DNA of 64,000 nt from Neolewinella persica DSM 23188 (lineage in GTDB: Bacteria; Bacteroidota; Bacteroidia; Chitinophagales; Saprospiraceae), in NCBI RefSeq assembly GCF_000373105.1, contig NZ_KB890413.1, forward strand, positions 22,041 through 86,040, in the 5' to 3' direction. Numbering within the stretch: the stretch's first letter is position 1; every line of letters begins with the position of its first letter. Below, piece by piece: positions 50,923-59,293 of the stretch. Below the pieces are notes generated by a model. The model had not been told where the DNA came from. It did no database searches and saw only the letters and a list, made by a program, of their open reading frames with translations. A program made the position numbers and the translations under genes.

Positions 50923-52002
50923 TTATTCCCCTTTGGTTATTCGTTTCATAAATTTTTCCTGCGCGTCGCCACAGAGCCACCTGATGACATTGTCACACCA
51001 GATTTCTTCCCGTTGCTGTGTAGAGATAACTCCTTCCTCTACTGCCAGGTCTAATAACTTGCCGGGGTACGAGGATTGTCGTTCACTCTCCATTTCTCCC
51101 AGCGGATAAGGATCGTCCAAACCGAGGAGAATCTGGTCGGTTCCCTTTTGCCTGCGGACCATCAGTTCCAGCGAGATTGTATCGTGCACCAGGGTGTCGA
51201 AGTAGATATTAGGATGGCCAACCGCTTTTCTTGGTCGGACTTTTCCTTCGAAGAGGTCCGGGCGGCCATCAAAACCCTGCGTTCTTCGGCCAATGTTGAG
51301 GTGATTCAGTTGCCCTCCGTGGGCAAAGCATACGCGAATATCCGGATACTTGTCATACAAGCCGTTCAGGGTATAAAAGTGGTAAGCATCCGCGCACTGG
51401 GCAATCATCCATACCAGGTGAAAACGCCAGGCGGTGTTCTCCAGCTTTATAAACTTCTCTCCGTCATACGGGTGAATTTCAATTGCCAGTTTATACTTAT
51501 TAGCCAATTCGAAAATAGGTGCAGTTTCTTCATCAAAGATCCCCCGCCAGGTTCCACTCGTATCCATATAGTGTGTCGGCAGGCAGAGCAATTGCATTTC
51601 CAGTTCTTCGACACAACGTTCAATCTCCCAACAGGCACCGTCGATAAATCCGGCATGTACAACAAACCCACACGTAAATTTTTTGGGATGATCCCGCTGT
51701 ACGCCAGCATTAAAGTCATTTTGAAACCGCAGGGCCTGTTTCATGTCTTGTATGCGCAGGCCATTCCCGTACAGCTGCGATAGGTTGAGCACCACGCTGT
51801 GGTCAATCCGGTTACGCTCCATCCATTCAAGCTTTTCGTCCAGGAAGAAGCTTGAATCTGTAACGGGCCGCTTCCAGTTCTTCTGAAGCATGTACTTCCT
51901 GTCTTCATCAATCCAGAAGATCTCCTGGTCTTTTAGATAAGCCGGAATTTGCGCTGGATATGGTAGTAGATGGGAATGTCCGTTGATTCTTAGACCCTGC
52001 AT
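50923..52002 (-). CDS. nbaD: 2-amino-3-carboxymuconate-6-semialdehyde decarboxylase
   Basis: 359 residues from the ATG at 52002. Zinc amidohydrolase-fold decarboxylase: 'INGHSHLLPYP' (HxH), 'LCLPTHYMDTSGTWRG', 'LAIEIHPYDGEKF' (metal His), 'VCFAHGGQLNHLNIGRRTQGFDGRPDL' (HGG) and 'ILLGLDDPYPLGE' (Asp). Converts ACMS to 2-aminomuconate semialdehyde, keeping the ring-cleavage product from cyclising to quinolinate. Longer than the about 335 aa of animal and Pseudomonas homologues because of an N-terminal 'IFWIDEDRKYMLQKNWKRPV' segment. Confidence 0.92.
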   Translation of the reverse strand: MQGLRINGHSHLLPYPAQIPAYLKDQEIFWIDEDRKYMLQKNWKRPVTDSSFFLDEKLEWMERNRIDHSVVLNLSQLYGNGLRIQDMKQALRFQNDFNAGVQRDHPKKFTCGFVVHAGFIDGACWEIERCVEELEMQLLCLPTHYMDTSGTWRGIFDEETAPIFELANKYKLAIEIHPYDGEKFIKLENTAWRFHLVWMIAQCADAYHFYTLNGLYDKYPDIRVCFAHGGQLNHLNIGRRTQGFDGRPDLFEGKVRPRKAVGHPNIYFDTLVHDTISLELMVRRQKGTDQILLGLDDPYPLGEMESERQSSYPGKLLDLAVEEGVISTQQREEIWCDNVIRWLCGDAQEKFMKRITKGE

Positions 52003-52122
52003 ATTAATGATTATAAACTCGTCCGTCGGGGTAACCTGTGGGGCCTGACTGATCGGAGGAGGGATTGGATTGAGAAGGCGACATGAGGTGATCACGTAAT
52101 AGCAATGCAGCCAAATGGTTTT

Positions 52123-52159
52123 CCAGCAGGGGCGATCCTTTGCGGTTGCCCCCTGCTGG
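52123..52159. terminator. GC-rich hairpin within the operon
   Basis: CCAGCAGGGGC / GCCCCCTGCTGG stem (one bulge) in the 236-bp gap between the dioxygenase and decarboxylase genes. No U-tract; attenuator or REP-like unit. Confidence 0.5.
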
Positions 52160-52238
52160 ACTTCTCAAAAGGGACCGCGTCGCTTTGCGAACGCAGAATC
52201 GCCTGCCGACAGCAACGTCTACAGTCGTTTTGGTAAAA

Positions 52239-52754
52239 TTAAGCAGGTTTCTCCATCACCGCACCGCAGGAATCACAGGTACGCAAGGCTTCGTTAGCGT
52301 AGAACCTGTCAAAAATTACGGGCATATCTTTTTCGATATTCTGCAGGGCAAAGGGTTCTTCGTATAATTTGGTGTGGCACTGTTCACAAAACCAGGCCAG
52401 GCCGTCGTCCACCCCTTCGGGCCTTCTTTGCTCAATTACCAGGCCCACCGTATTGGCTCCTCTTTGGGGAGAATGGGGAATGTTTGGTGGCAGGTAGAAC
52501 ACTTCTCCTTCTCTGATGTGTACGTCCCGGGGTTCACCGTTTTCGATGACCTTCAGTACGATATCTCCTTCTACCTGATAGAAAAATTCAGGTGTCTGGT
52601 TAAGGTGGTAATCTTTTCGGGAGTTTGGGCCGCCAACAATCATTACAATGTAGTCCTCATTGTAAATGGCCTTATTTCCTACGGGTGGTTTCAGCAGGTG
52701 GCGGTTGTCCTCTATCCATTGCTTGAAGTTTATGGCGGGTGGTAATGTCGACAT
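52239..52754 (-). CDS. nbaC: 3-hydroxyanthranilate 3,4-dioxygenase
   Basis: 171 residues. Cupin Fe(II) dioxygenase opening 3-hydroxyanthranilate to ACMS. Metal ligands are in 'GPNSRKDYHLNQTPEFFYQ' (His, Glu) and 'FYLPPNIPHSPQR' (His). The bacterial-type C-terminal rubredoxin-like zinc/iron site 'CEQCHTKLYEE ... CDSCGAVM' supplies two CxxC pairs. Length is standard for bacterial HAAO. Confidence 0.96.
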   Translation of the reverse strand: MSTLPPAINFKQWIEDNRHLLKPPVGNKAIYNEDYIVMIVGGPNSRKDYHLNQTPEFFYQVEGDIVLKVIENGEPRDVHIREGEVFYLPPNIPHSPQRGANTVGLVIEQRRPEGVDDGLAWFCEQCHTKLYEEPFALQNIEKDMPVIFDRFYANEALRTCDSCGAVMEKPA

Positions 52755-52807
52755 GAATTTATTTTTTTGGTTAGGAAATAATCGGGTATTGTCGGGTATG
52801 AAAGGCT

Positions 52808-53599
52808 TTAGTCATTGGCTTCGGCCACCGTCAACCGGACGGTTCCCAGCCCTTCAAAAAGGCCTTCTACCCTATCGCCAGCCTGAAGGTACACCGCTGA
52901 CGTAGCAGCACCCGCTAAGATAACCGCCCCTGATTCAATTACTTCTCCGTTTTCGTGCAAAATTCGGGCGATCTCCACCAATGAGGCCAGCGGGTTGCCC
53001 AGTATGGCGTTCGAATTGCCTTGCTGCGCCACTTCTCCATTTATTTTCAAGGTTATTCCCTGGGCCCCGAATGGGGTATTCGGGGGCATCCAATCTCCAA
53101 TTACGTAGGCGGCCGAGGAGCAGTTATCGGCAATAACATCCTCCAGGGAAAACTTGAAGTTTTCGTACCTGGAATCTATCACTTCCAATGCGCCGGCCAC
53201 TCCGGCAAGAAAATCGGGTGCTTCTTCCAGAGAGATCGGCCGGTCAATTCGGTCACTGATCAAAAAAGCAATCTCAGGTTCTACTCTGGGATGGATGAAT
53301 TCGTCCTTGCGCAAAACGTCACCAGGCTTCACTTCCATGTGATCCGTCAGGCGTCCCCAAATTATTTCATGGACCCCCATTTGTTCCATCTTTGCCTTAC
53401 TGGTAAAACCGAGTTTAAAGCCAGTTGCCTTTTCGCCTCTGGCGTACCGTTTGTCCAGGGAGGCGGCTTGTATTGCGTAGGCTTCCACCAAGCTTATTTC
53501 CTGACTCAGGCTAACCTGTGGAATTGCTTTGGCAGAGAAAGCTGCTTGGTCCAGCAGCGTGGCTAGGTGACCTATTGATTGTGCCATATGATGATGCAT
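52808..53599 (-). CDS. nbaG: 4-oxalocrotonate decarboxylase
   Basis: 263 residues from the ATG at 53599 (a second ATG is at 53587). Same fold as MhpD but with the decarboxylase pattern: 'KATGFKLGFTSKAKMEQMGVHEIIWGRLTDHMEVKPGD', 'HPRVEPEIAFLI', 'VIADNCSSAAYVIGDW', 'GNPLASLVEIARIL'. Removes CO2 from the oxalocrotonate made by NbaF, giving 2-oxopent-4-enoate for MhpD. First gene of the catabolic operon; the upstream region carries octamer repeats and a GC20 copy rather than a clear promoter. Confidence 0.9.
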   Translation of the reverse strand: MHHHMAQSIGHLATLLDQAAFSAKAIPQVSLSQEISLVEAYAIQAASLDKRYARGEKATGFKLGFTSKAKMEQMGVHEIIWGRLTDHMEVKPGDVLRKDEFIHPRVEPEIAFLISDRIDRPISLEEAPDFLAGVAGALEVIDSRYENFKFSLEDVIADNCSSAAYVIGDWMPPNTPFGAQGITLKINGEVAQQGNSNAILGNPLASLVEIARILHENGEVIESGAVILAGAATSAVYLQAGDRVEGLFEGLGTVRLTVAEAND

Positions 53600-53644
53600 T
53601 TTTTGTGTACTGGTCAATATAGGTTTTTTATAAACGGGGAAAAA

Positions 53645-53781
53645 TGTCGGGTTTTCAAGTTGTCGAGTTCTCTCGTTATCAGGCTATCAGGTTCGCTCGT
53701 TATCGGGTGGTCAGGTTGTCGGGTTTTCTTGACAATTGGATAACCTTGACAACCTGACAACTCGACCACCTGACCATCTGA
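53645..53781. repeat. octamer-repeat cluster forming a large inverted repeat
   Basis: GTTGTCGAG, GTTATCAGG, GGTGGTCAGGTTGTCGGG on the left are mirrored by GACAACCTGACAACTCGACC on the right, upstream of the operon. Confidence 0.65.
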
Positions 53782-53787
53782 TTAATT

Positions 53788-53806
53788 GGGCGGGGCCGCA
53801 GGTGCA
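53788..53806 (-). repeat. GC20 repeat copy
   Basis: GGGCGGGGCCGCAGGTGCA followed by GGGGAAGTTGGACAGGAGCA. Confidence 0.85.
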
Positions 53807-53906
53807 GGGGAAGTTGGACAGGAGCAAAGTTGTATCGGCAACGATGCGGACTACTTCTCTTTAAGGGGAGCAATGGGCAAGAAGTAATACAACACCCAAA
53901 ACTATT

Positions 53907-54227
53907 CTACCGCTCCTGCGGATAACAGAGCGTGCAAGTATTGTATTTTTCTATCAGCTCAGGAGTTGTCGACGCTTTCGCGTCATCGTTCAGTTGGTCA
54001 ACCATCAAAACTACTTCCCCAGTTTCCCGGTGTCTAAATTTCAGTATGCGGTTAATACCATTGTTCTGCTGAACCAACTGCTTAGTAATCCGATAAATTT
54101 CCAGCACAGCTGCCCGGCCAATGTCGGTATCGACCGTAGCAGTTGCAACGAATCTGCCGTCAAATCGATAGGTATCGACGGCTTCTTGCAGTTGAGGCTC
54201 CCAAGGGAACTTAGTTGGTGCTGTCAT
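53907..54227 (-). CDS. hypothetical small protein
   Basis: 106 residues from the ATG at 54227, not recognised. 'DTDIGRAAVLEIYRITKQLVQQNNGINRILKFRHRETGEVVLMVDQLND' suggests a mixed alpha/beta cytoplasmic protein; it ends in a Cys-x2-Cys ('NTCTLCYPQER'). Confidence 0.55.
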   Translation of the reverse strand: MTAPTKFPWEPQLQEAVDTYRFDGRFVATATVDTDIGRAAVLEIYRITKQLVQQNNGINRILKFRHRETGEVVLMVDQLNDDAKASTTPELIEKYNTCTLCYPQER

Positions 54228-54322
54228 GGTAAGGTTTTTTGATTGCCTCGTTAATATCGCAATCCCAATACATTTTATCAAAATAAAACAAGAAGACTCG
54301 CAAGGTACCGCTACCTAAAATC

Positions 54323-54360
54323 AAAAAAGCCTCGCAATCCAAAGGATCACAAGGCTTTTA
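54323..54360 (-). terminator. terminator after tRNA-Met
   Basis: AAAAGCCT/AGGCTTTT stem; on the minus strand it ends in a T-run, 7 nt beyond the tRNA 3' end. Confidence 0.8.
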
Positions 54361-54366
54361 AGAACG

Positions 54367-54440
54367 TAGCGCGAGGGTGACTCGAACACCCGACCTCAGG
54401 ATTATGAATCCTGCGCTCTAACCGGCTGAGCTACCGCGCC
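54367..54440 (-). tRNA. tRNA-Met (anticodon CAT)
   Basis: 74-nt cloverleaf on the minus strand: acceptor GGCGCGG with TCGCGCT, D-arm GCTCAGCCGGTTAGAGC, anticodon stem CAGGA/TCCTG with loop TTCATAA, T-arm GGGTG TTCGAGT CACCC, discriminator A, no encoded CCA. The lack of an initiator-type mismatched first pair and of the GGG/CCC anticodon stem favours elongator Met; a CAT tRNA-Ile is less likely. Confidence 0.9.
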
Positions 54441-54458
54441 ATTTTGGTTAAGCGGCTG

Positions 54459-54466
54459 CAAAGATA
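54459..54466 (-). promoter_or_regulatory. promoter of tRNA-Met
   Basis: TATCTTTG -7 element with a TTG about 20 bp further upstream, as expected for the Bacteroidota housekeeping sigma. Confidence 0.7.
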
Positions 54467-54542
54467 ATGCCTTCTGGCAAATTTGACAACTGGCAGGTGA
54501 AAATTATCTTCATCAGGGAAAATCTGCTCCTTTGTCCTTCCT

Positions 54543-54561
54543 TTGCACCTGCGGCCCCGCC
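54543..54561 (+). repeat. GC20 repeat copy
   Basis: TTGCACCTGCGGCCCCGCC, preceded by CTGCTCCTTTGTCCTTCCT. Confidence 0.85.
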
Positions 54562-54697
54562 TCCTACTCCTGCTTCCCCAGAGCAAGACCGGGGCCATAA
54601 AATATTACCCAAATAAAGCGCCCCAGGCTCAGTGATTCTGTAATTGAACTGAATCGGGGTAATATTCCACCTCCCGAAACGATGTTATCTTAGAAGC

Positions 54698-56338
54698 TTG
54701 AACCACACCTTTAGTAACAAAACATCCGTTTTGCTCTACCAACTCGTCTTAATTCCCGTCTACCTCCTCTCCTTGTTTCCGTTGCAAACCTCGGGCTTCG
54801 CCTCATTGCCGAGTCAGCTACAGGCGGCCCCTACCGATACGGCCAAAGTCCTTGCCCTTACTGATCTCGCCTGGGAGTACCTCTATAATTCAACGGACAC
54901 GAGCCGGAAATACTGCCAGGAAGCCTACGCATTAGGCAAGCAGCTCAATTATCAATATGGCATGGGTTTAGCCCTGGAAACAGAGGGCATTATCCTACAC
55001 AACTCCCTTCAGTGGGAAGCAGCTACGGCTTCTTTTCTGGCCGCAGCCAAACATTATGAGACCGCTGGTGCCAAAACAGCCTTCGCCGGTCTTTACAACA
55101 ACCTGGGGCTTCTGCTACTTGACACGCAGGATACCCTCCGGGCCCTCGATTATCTGGAACGTGGACTGGCCTATGAGATGGAAGCCGGGGATACCTCAGA
55201 CATGCTGATTTCTCAAATCAACATCTACGTCCTTTACTCTGCCACCGGGCAACTGGACCGTGCTGAGGAAGGCTTCCGGAGTATCCTGCCTATTGCTAAG
55301 GACATCCGGGACCTTCACCTCGAACAGGCCATTCGCGGAAACTTGGCCGTCATTGACCTGCGGCGAGGAAAATATCCCGCTGCCGCCGAGCAATTCCGGC
55401 AGCTGCTCACTCCGGGACCAGACTCCCTCAGGCGTAATCAACTATACATCTCCACCACGACTTCGCTGGCGGAAGCATTGTTCCGCCTGCAGCAACCAGG
55501 GGAGGCAGCTGAGTACATCATAAAAGCCCGGAACCGGATGGAACAATCCGGAGACCAACGCTACTTGCTCAACATTCTGCAACTCGAAGTAGAGCAGGCC
55601 AAATCACAGGGGAACCTGCAGGTGCAAGTCGAAAAATTGAATCTATACCACGCCGTTAAAGACAGTGTGGCTGAAGCAAAAAACCTGCACCAGATTGCGG
55701 TACTAAATGCTAATTATGAGTACCTGCGGCAGCGGGAGGAAATCGCGAGTCTCAACCTGGAAAATGCCATCGAGGCACAACGGCTACAGCGGGAACGCAT
55801 CCTGTACGCCGGCGTCTTTCTCGCCATCTTCCTTATCGGCTGGTTCAGCTATCAGCGTTATCGCCAGAAGTTAATAACCGAAAGAGCGTTTCGGGCCAAG
55901 CAGGCGATGGAGCTGCAATATAAAAGCAGTCAGTTGCACACCTTTACCAGCCACCTTGCTGACCGTAACCAACGTATCCAGGAACTGGAAGCCGTCTTTT
56001 CGGAGCAGGATAGCAATAGGCACCAGCTGACCGCACGACTGAGTTCTTTGGCGATCCTGACGGAGGAAGATTGGTGTAAATTCCAACAGCTTTTTCATGA
56101 GGTCCACCCTGATTTTCTGCCTAGGATGCGGCGTGACGCCATCGGCTATACCGAAGGCGAACTACGCTTGGCCGCCCTTATCAGTCTCGGTCTTGATCGT
56201 CAAACAATTGCCAATATTTTGGGTATCTCCTCCGAGAGTGTCCGCAAGAATGTCTATCGATTAGAAAAGAAAGTGGCGTTGGATAAACAAGCATCACTGG
56301 TTGGGTATCTGAATAAGTATCAGGTGGCGGCAAGCTGA
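54698..56338 (+). CDS. TPR-containing membrane regulator with C-terminal HTH
   Basis: 546 residues. Signal-like hydrophobic segment (about 12-35), several TPR units ('AGLYNNLGLLLLDTQDTLRALDYLERGL', 'GNLAVIDLRRGKYPAAAEQFRQLL'), one transmembrane helix at about 366-384 ('ILYAGVFLAIFLIGWFSYQR'), a coiled coil, and a C-terminal LuxR/GerE-like helix-turn-helix ('YTEGELRLAALISLGLDRQTIANILGISSESVRKNVYRLEKKV'). Periplasmic TPR sensor coupled to a cytoplasmic DNA-binding tail is a common Bacteroidota design. The start is TTG; no in-frame ATG lies nearby. TATCTTAG just upstream may be the -7 element. Confidence 0.8.
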   Translation: MNHTFSNKTSVLLYQLVLIPVYLLSLFPLQTSGFASLPSQLQAAPTDTAKVLALTDLAWEYLYNSTDTSRKYCQEAYALGKQLNYQYGMGLALETEGIILHNSLQWEAATASFLAAAKHYETAGAKTAFAGLYNNLGLLLLDTQDTLRALDYLERGLAYEMEAGDTSDMLISQINIYVLYSATGQLDRAEEGFRSILPIAKDIRDLHLEQAIRGNLAVIDLRRGKYPAAAEQFRQLLTPGPDSLRRNQLYISTTTSLAEALFRLQQPGEAAEYIIKARNRMEQSGDQRYLLNILQLEVEQAKSQGNLQVQVEKLNLYHAVKDSVAEAKNLHQIAVLNANYEYLRQREEIASLNLENAIEAQRLQRERILYAGVFLAIFLIGWFSYQRYRQKLITERAFRAKQAMELQYKSSQLHTFTSHLADRNQRIQELEAVFSEQDSNRHQLTARLSSLAILTEEDWCKFQQLFHEVHPDFLPRMRRDAIGYTEGELRLAALISLGLDRQTIANILGISSESVRKNVYRLEKKVALDKQASLVGYLNKYQVAAS

Positions 56339-56504
56339 GTTTAACCGGCCACCGCTACCAGCAGTGTTCTTCTTTCCAGGGGCTTAAATCCGGCACTGCT
56401 CGTCAGAGTAGGCACCTTACACCTTTTGGTAACCGCAGGGTCATTCCGCCCTCGCTGAGCAAACGCGGCCAATATGACTTGACGTTGGTAGAGGTGGGGC
56501 TTAC

Positions 56505-57932
56505 TCAGTGCTTCACCCACCGGGTTACAGACGAAGCATCCACTCCATCAAGCATTCGCAGAAAGTACATGCCTGCGGGTAGCCCGGCGATGTCAATCGG
56601 CGCATTTTGCTCACCGGACAGGGTCCCGCCAAGCCACCGTTTGCCACAGACATCAATAATCTCGAAACCTCCTGACTGCGTAAGACCATCTACCCAAAGC
56701 TGATCTTGTGCCGGGTTAGGGAAAAGTAAAACAGCTTTCTGAATATCCGGAATCTTGACGCTTTGCGGGCCATAGATTGTAGCGGTTCCATCCTGATCGA
56801 CCTGCCGCAGCCGGTAGAAGACCAATCCGGTGGGAGGCGAGGTATCCTCCGCCTCATAATGTTGGTTTCCTCCGCCTTCTGCCGTACTTGCCAGGGGCTC
56901 TCTGACCACCTGCACGACTTCCCACACCCGTCCGTTCCGGGATCTTTCGACGTCAAAATAAGCGTGATCGTCCTCCAGGGAGGTAGACCAATTCAACAGC
57001 ACCTTTCCTTTACGTTGGGCAGCGGAAAAGGTCGTCAATTCAACCGGCAACACGACCCCGGGCATGTGGTTACTGAAGCAGGGGCTGTAGTTTACCGGAT
57101 TGGTTACAATTGAGGTATGCGGGACAAAGCCGCCGGTGGTATTTCCGTCCGGGTTGAGGGCGAGTGAGACATTGGGCGGAACGGCCGTCCCCGGAAAGGA
57201 CATGGTATGGACAAGTCCTCCGGTAGGCGGACCTAATGACACAATATCCCCATTTGAACTGATGGATTAAAAGCCGCCGGGTGCGTAATGGCATGGATCG
57301 AATAAGGTTCCTCCACCGAATACGGTCAATGCTTGTCGCGGGCCTAAAATCGTTGCCGGCGGAAAGGTGTAGCGTACGGTGCCACCAATGATCAGGATCC
57401 AGCCGTTCAGGTCAATCTCCACCTGAGCGTCTGGGTTGAAGACTTCCACGAATTGTTCTTCCAGAAAGTTAACTACGCCGTCATCATTGGTGTCGGAACC
57501 GGGTTCGGGGAGCACTTCGTTGATCAGGACCGTCAAGTCGTCTGCGCAGATATAATTCGGAGTGGTAAAATTATAGAAAATGGCATCTGGCCCCGCGCAG
57601 CCCGGCCCGATGATCCCCAATACATAGGCGGAGGAAGGTACCAGGCCGATCAGTTCTATTACTCCATCCGAAGTTGCTGCGGGGTCATCCCCGCCTACAG
57701 TTGCACTACCGGGCCCTGTGACAAAAACAGATGCTCCTGGGGCCACTCCGAGATAGGGCATCCGTAAGGTCAGTTGATTGCCGTTGATGCAGCGGTATTT
57801 GGCGGTAGCGGGGTCGATGGTTACCGGACAAGCGACTTCCACTTGTGGGTCGGCCTCCGGTAAGGCTTGCAAAGGATTAATGACAGCTACAGCTACAGCT
57901 ACTAAAACGAGGATAAAAAGTAAACGGGGCAT
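56505..57932 (-). pseudogene. lamin-tail domain T9SS protein interrupted by an in-frame stop
   Basis: One continuous frame broken by TAA at 57267-57269. The upstream part (57270-57932) has a signal peptide ('LVAVAVAVINPLQA') and most of a lamin-tail domain ('VLINEVLPEPGSDTNDDGVVNFLEEQFVEVFNP ... PPATILGPRQALTVFGGG'). The downstream part (56505-57266) resumes in the same frame with the rest of the domain ('SLALNPDGNTTGGFVPHTSI'), a linker ('VLPVELTTFSAAQRKGKVLLNWSTS') and a T9SS sorting domain. A single CAA-to-TAA change would explain it. Could be real inactivation, a sequencing error or read-through. Confidence 0.8.
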
Positions 57933-58185
57933 AAGGCTTTCGTTTTTCAGGATTACTTCCAGCCCGGCTTTGGACAACCAAACACCAAAAACTGGAGATT
58001 TAATACTGACGAAAGTAGTGGCGGGTGGTAGCTGTAAGCAATAGCTTACGGGGCTTGTCCCGGTTTTGTCACAGCCCATGAAACTTAGTCAAACCAGCAA
58101 ATCATTGGATGAAAACCATCCTTGCTGCTCGACAACCAGACAACCCGATAACCCGACACACCTGCAACACCTGCAACCTGCAACC

Positions 58186-59148
58186 TCAATAAACCTCCTT
58201 AGCAATAGCCTGAATCGTGCTGGAGTCCCCCATCGTATAGTAGTGCAGGCAGGGAGCGCCGCGTTCTTTTAATTCCTGACTTTGGGCCACGCACCATTCG
58301 ATGCCTACCTGACGGCGGGCTTCCGCGTCTTTAGCCTTCGTGATGGCACTGACCAGATCATCGGGCAGGTCAATGTAGAAGAGGCGGGGAATGGAGTTAA
58401 GTTGGTACAGCTTTGTGAGCGGCTTCAGGCCCGGGACTATGGGCACGTCGATACCGGCAGCACGAACCGCGTCCACAAAATCGAAGTACTTCTGGTTATC
58501 GAAGAACATCTGGGTGACGATGTAATTAGCGCCAGCGTCGATCTTCTGCTTGAGGTAACGCAGGTCGATCTCCCGGTTCGGCGCCTCAAAGTGCTTCTCG
58601 GGGTAACCGGCCACGCCGATGCAGAAGTTGGTCTTCGAGGCTTCGTCGGTTACCGTCAAGTCATCCAGGTAGATGCCGTTATTCATGTTACGGATCTGCT
58701 TCACCAAATCGGAGGCAAAGTTGTGGCCTTCCTTTTCGGGAATAAACTTGCCTTCGAATTTACGCGCATCGCCGCGCAGCGCCAGGACGTTCTGTACGTC
58801 GAGAAAACCAAGGTCAATCAGGGCGTTCTCGGTATCCTGGCGGGTGAAGCCACCACACAAGAGGTGCGGTACGGCATCTACACCGTAGCGATGCATAATC
58901 GCCGCACAGATTCCTACGGTACCTGGCCGTTTCCGGATCGAGGCCTTCTCGTAGTATCCACTTGGCCGACGCTTATAGACGTACTCTTCGCGGTGGTACG
59001 TCACGTCGATAAATGGTGGTTTGAATTCCATCAGGGGGTCCAGGGTATCGAAGATAGCCTGCATGCTACCGCCCTTCAGAGGAGGCAACACTTCAAAGCT
59101 GATGAGGGTCTTACCCTTGGCTTTTTCAAAATATTCGGTAACGCGCAT
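58186..59148 (-). CDS. metF: methylenetetrahydrofolate reductase
   Basis: 320 residues. FAD enzyme reducing 5,10-methylene-THF to 5-methyl-THF for methionine synthesis. 'TLISFEVLPPLKGGSM' (catalytic Glu), 'IDVTYHREEY', 'VPHLLCGGFTRQDTENALIDLGFLDVQNVLALRGD', 'GVAGYPEKHFEAPN', 'QKIDAGANYIVTQMFFDNQKYFDFV' are all family motifs. Length fits the bacterial single-domain form. Confidence 0.96.
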   Translation of the reverse strand: MRVTEYFEKAKGKTLISFEVLPPLKGGSMQAIFDTLDPLMEFKPPFIDVTYHREEYVYKRRPSGYYEKASIRKRPGTVGICAAIMHRYGVDAVPHLLCGGFTRQDTENALIDLGFLDVQNVLALRGDARKFEGKFIPEKEGHNFASDLVKQIRNMNNGIYLDDLTVTDEASKTNFCIGVAGYPEKHFEAPNREIDLRYLKQKIDAGANYIVTQMFFDNQKYFDFVDAVRAAGIDVPIVPGLKPLTKLYQLNSIPRLFYIDLPDDLVSAITKAKDAEARRQVGIEWCVAQSQELKERGAPCLHYYTMGDSSTIQAIAKEVY

Positions 59149-59173
59149 AGGCGGGGTTAGCTTATTGGGGACG

Positions 59174-59181
59174 CAAAGATA
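59174..59181 (-). promoter_or_regulatory. -7 promoter element for metF
   Basis: TATCTTTG on the minus strand, 25 bp before the ATG at 59148. Confidence 0.65.
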
Positions 59182-59293
59182 ACCTGCAGGGACTTTTCCG
59201 CTTCTTTTAGTCGGAACAGACTACGACGGCAAAGCACCATTTCGGTGCATTCTGAAGCATTTTCCTACCTTCAAGCCTTCGATATTCCCTCTG

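Larger units (their letters stand above)
54228..54697. other. intergenic region with tRNA
   Basis: Contains a terminator hairpin, tRNA-Met with its promoter, and one GC20 copy. No protein gene seen. Confidence 0.6.

Noticed and set aside
11228-53599. Functional link between MbnH-made kynurenine and the kynurenine operon
   Set aside because: MbnH forms kynurenine as a residue within a protein; the amounts and chemistry make a metabolic link implausible, and the loci are 25 kb apart.
3321-54561. GC20 as a general promoter element
   Set aside because: Only the copy at 4693 has TA four bases before TTTG-like sequence; the others lack the -7 consensus and are not consistently upstream of genes.
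58282-59160. 292-codon plus-strand frame opposite metF
   Set aside because: Antisense shadow of metF.
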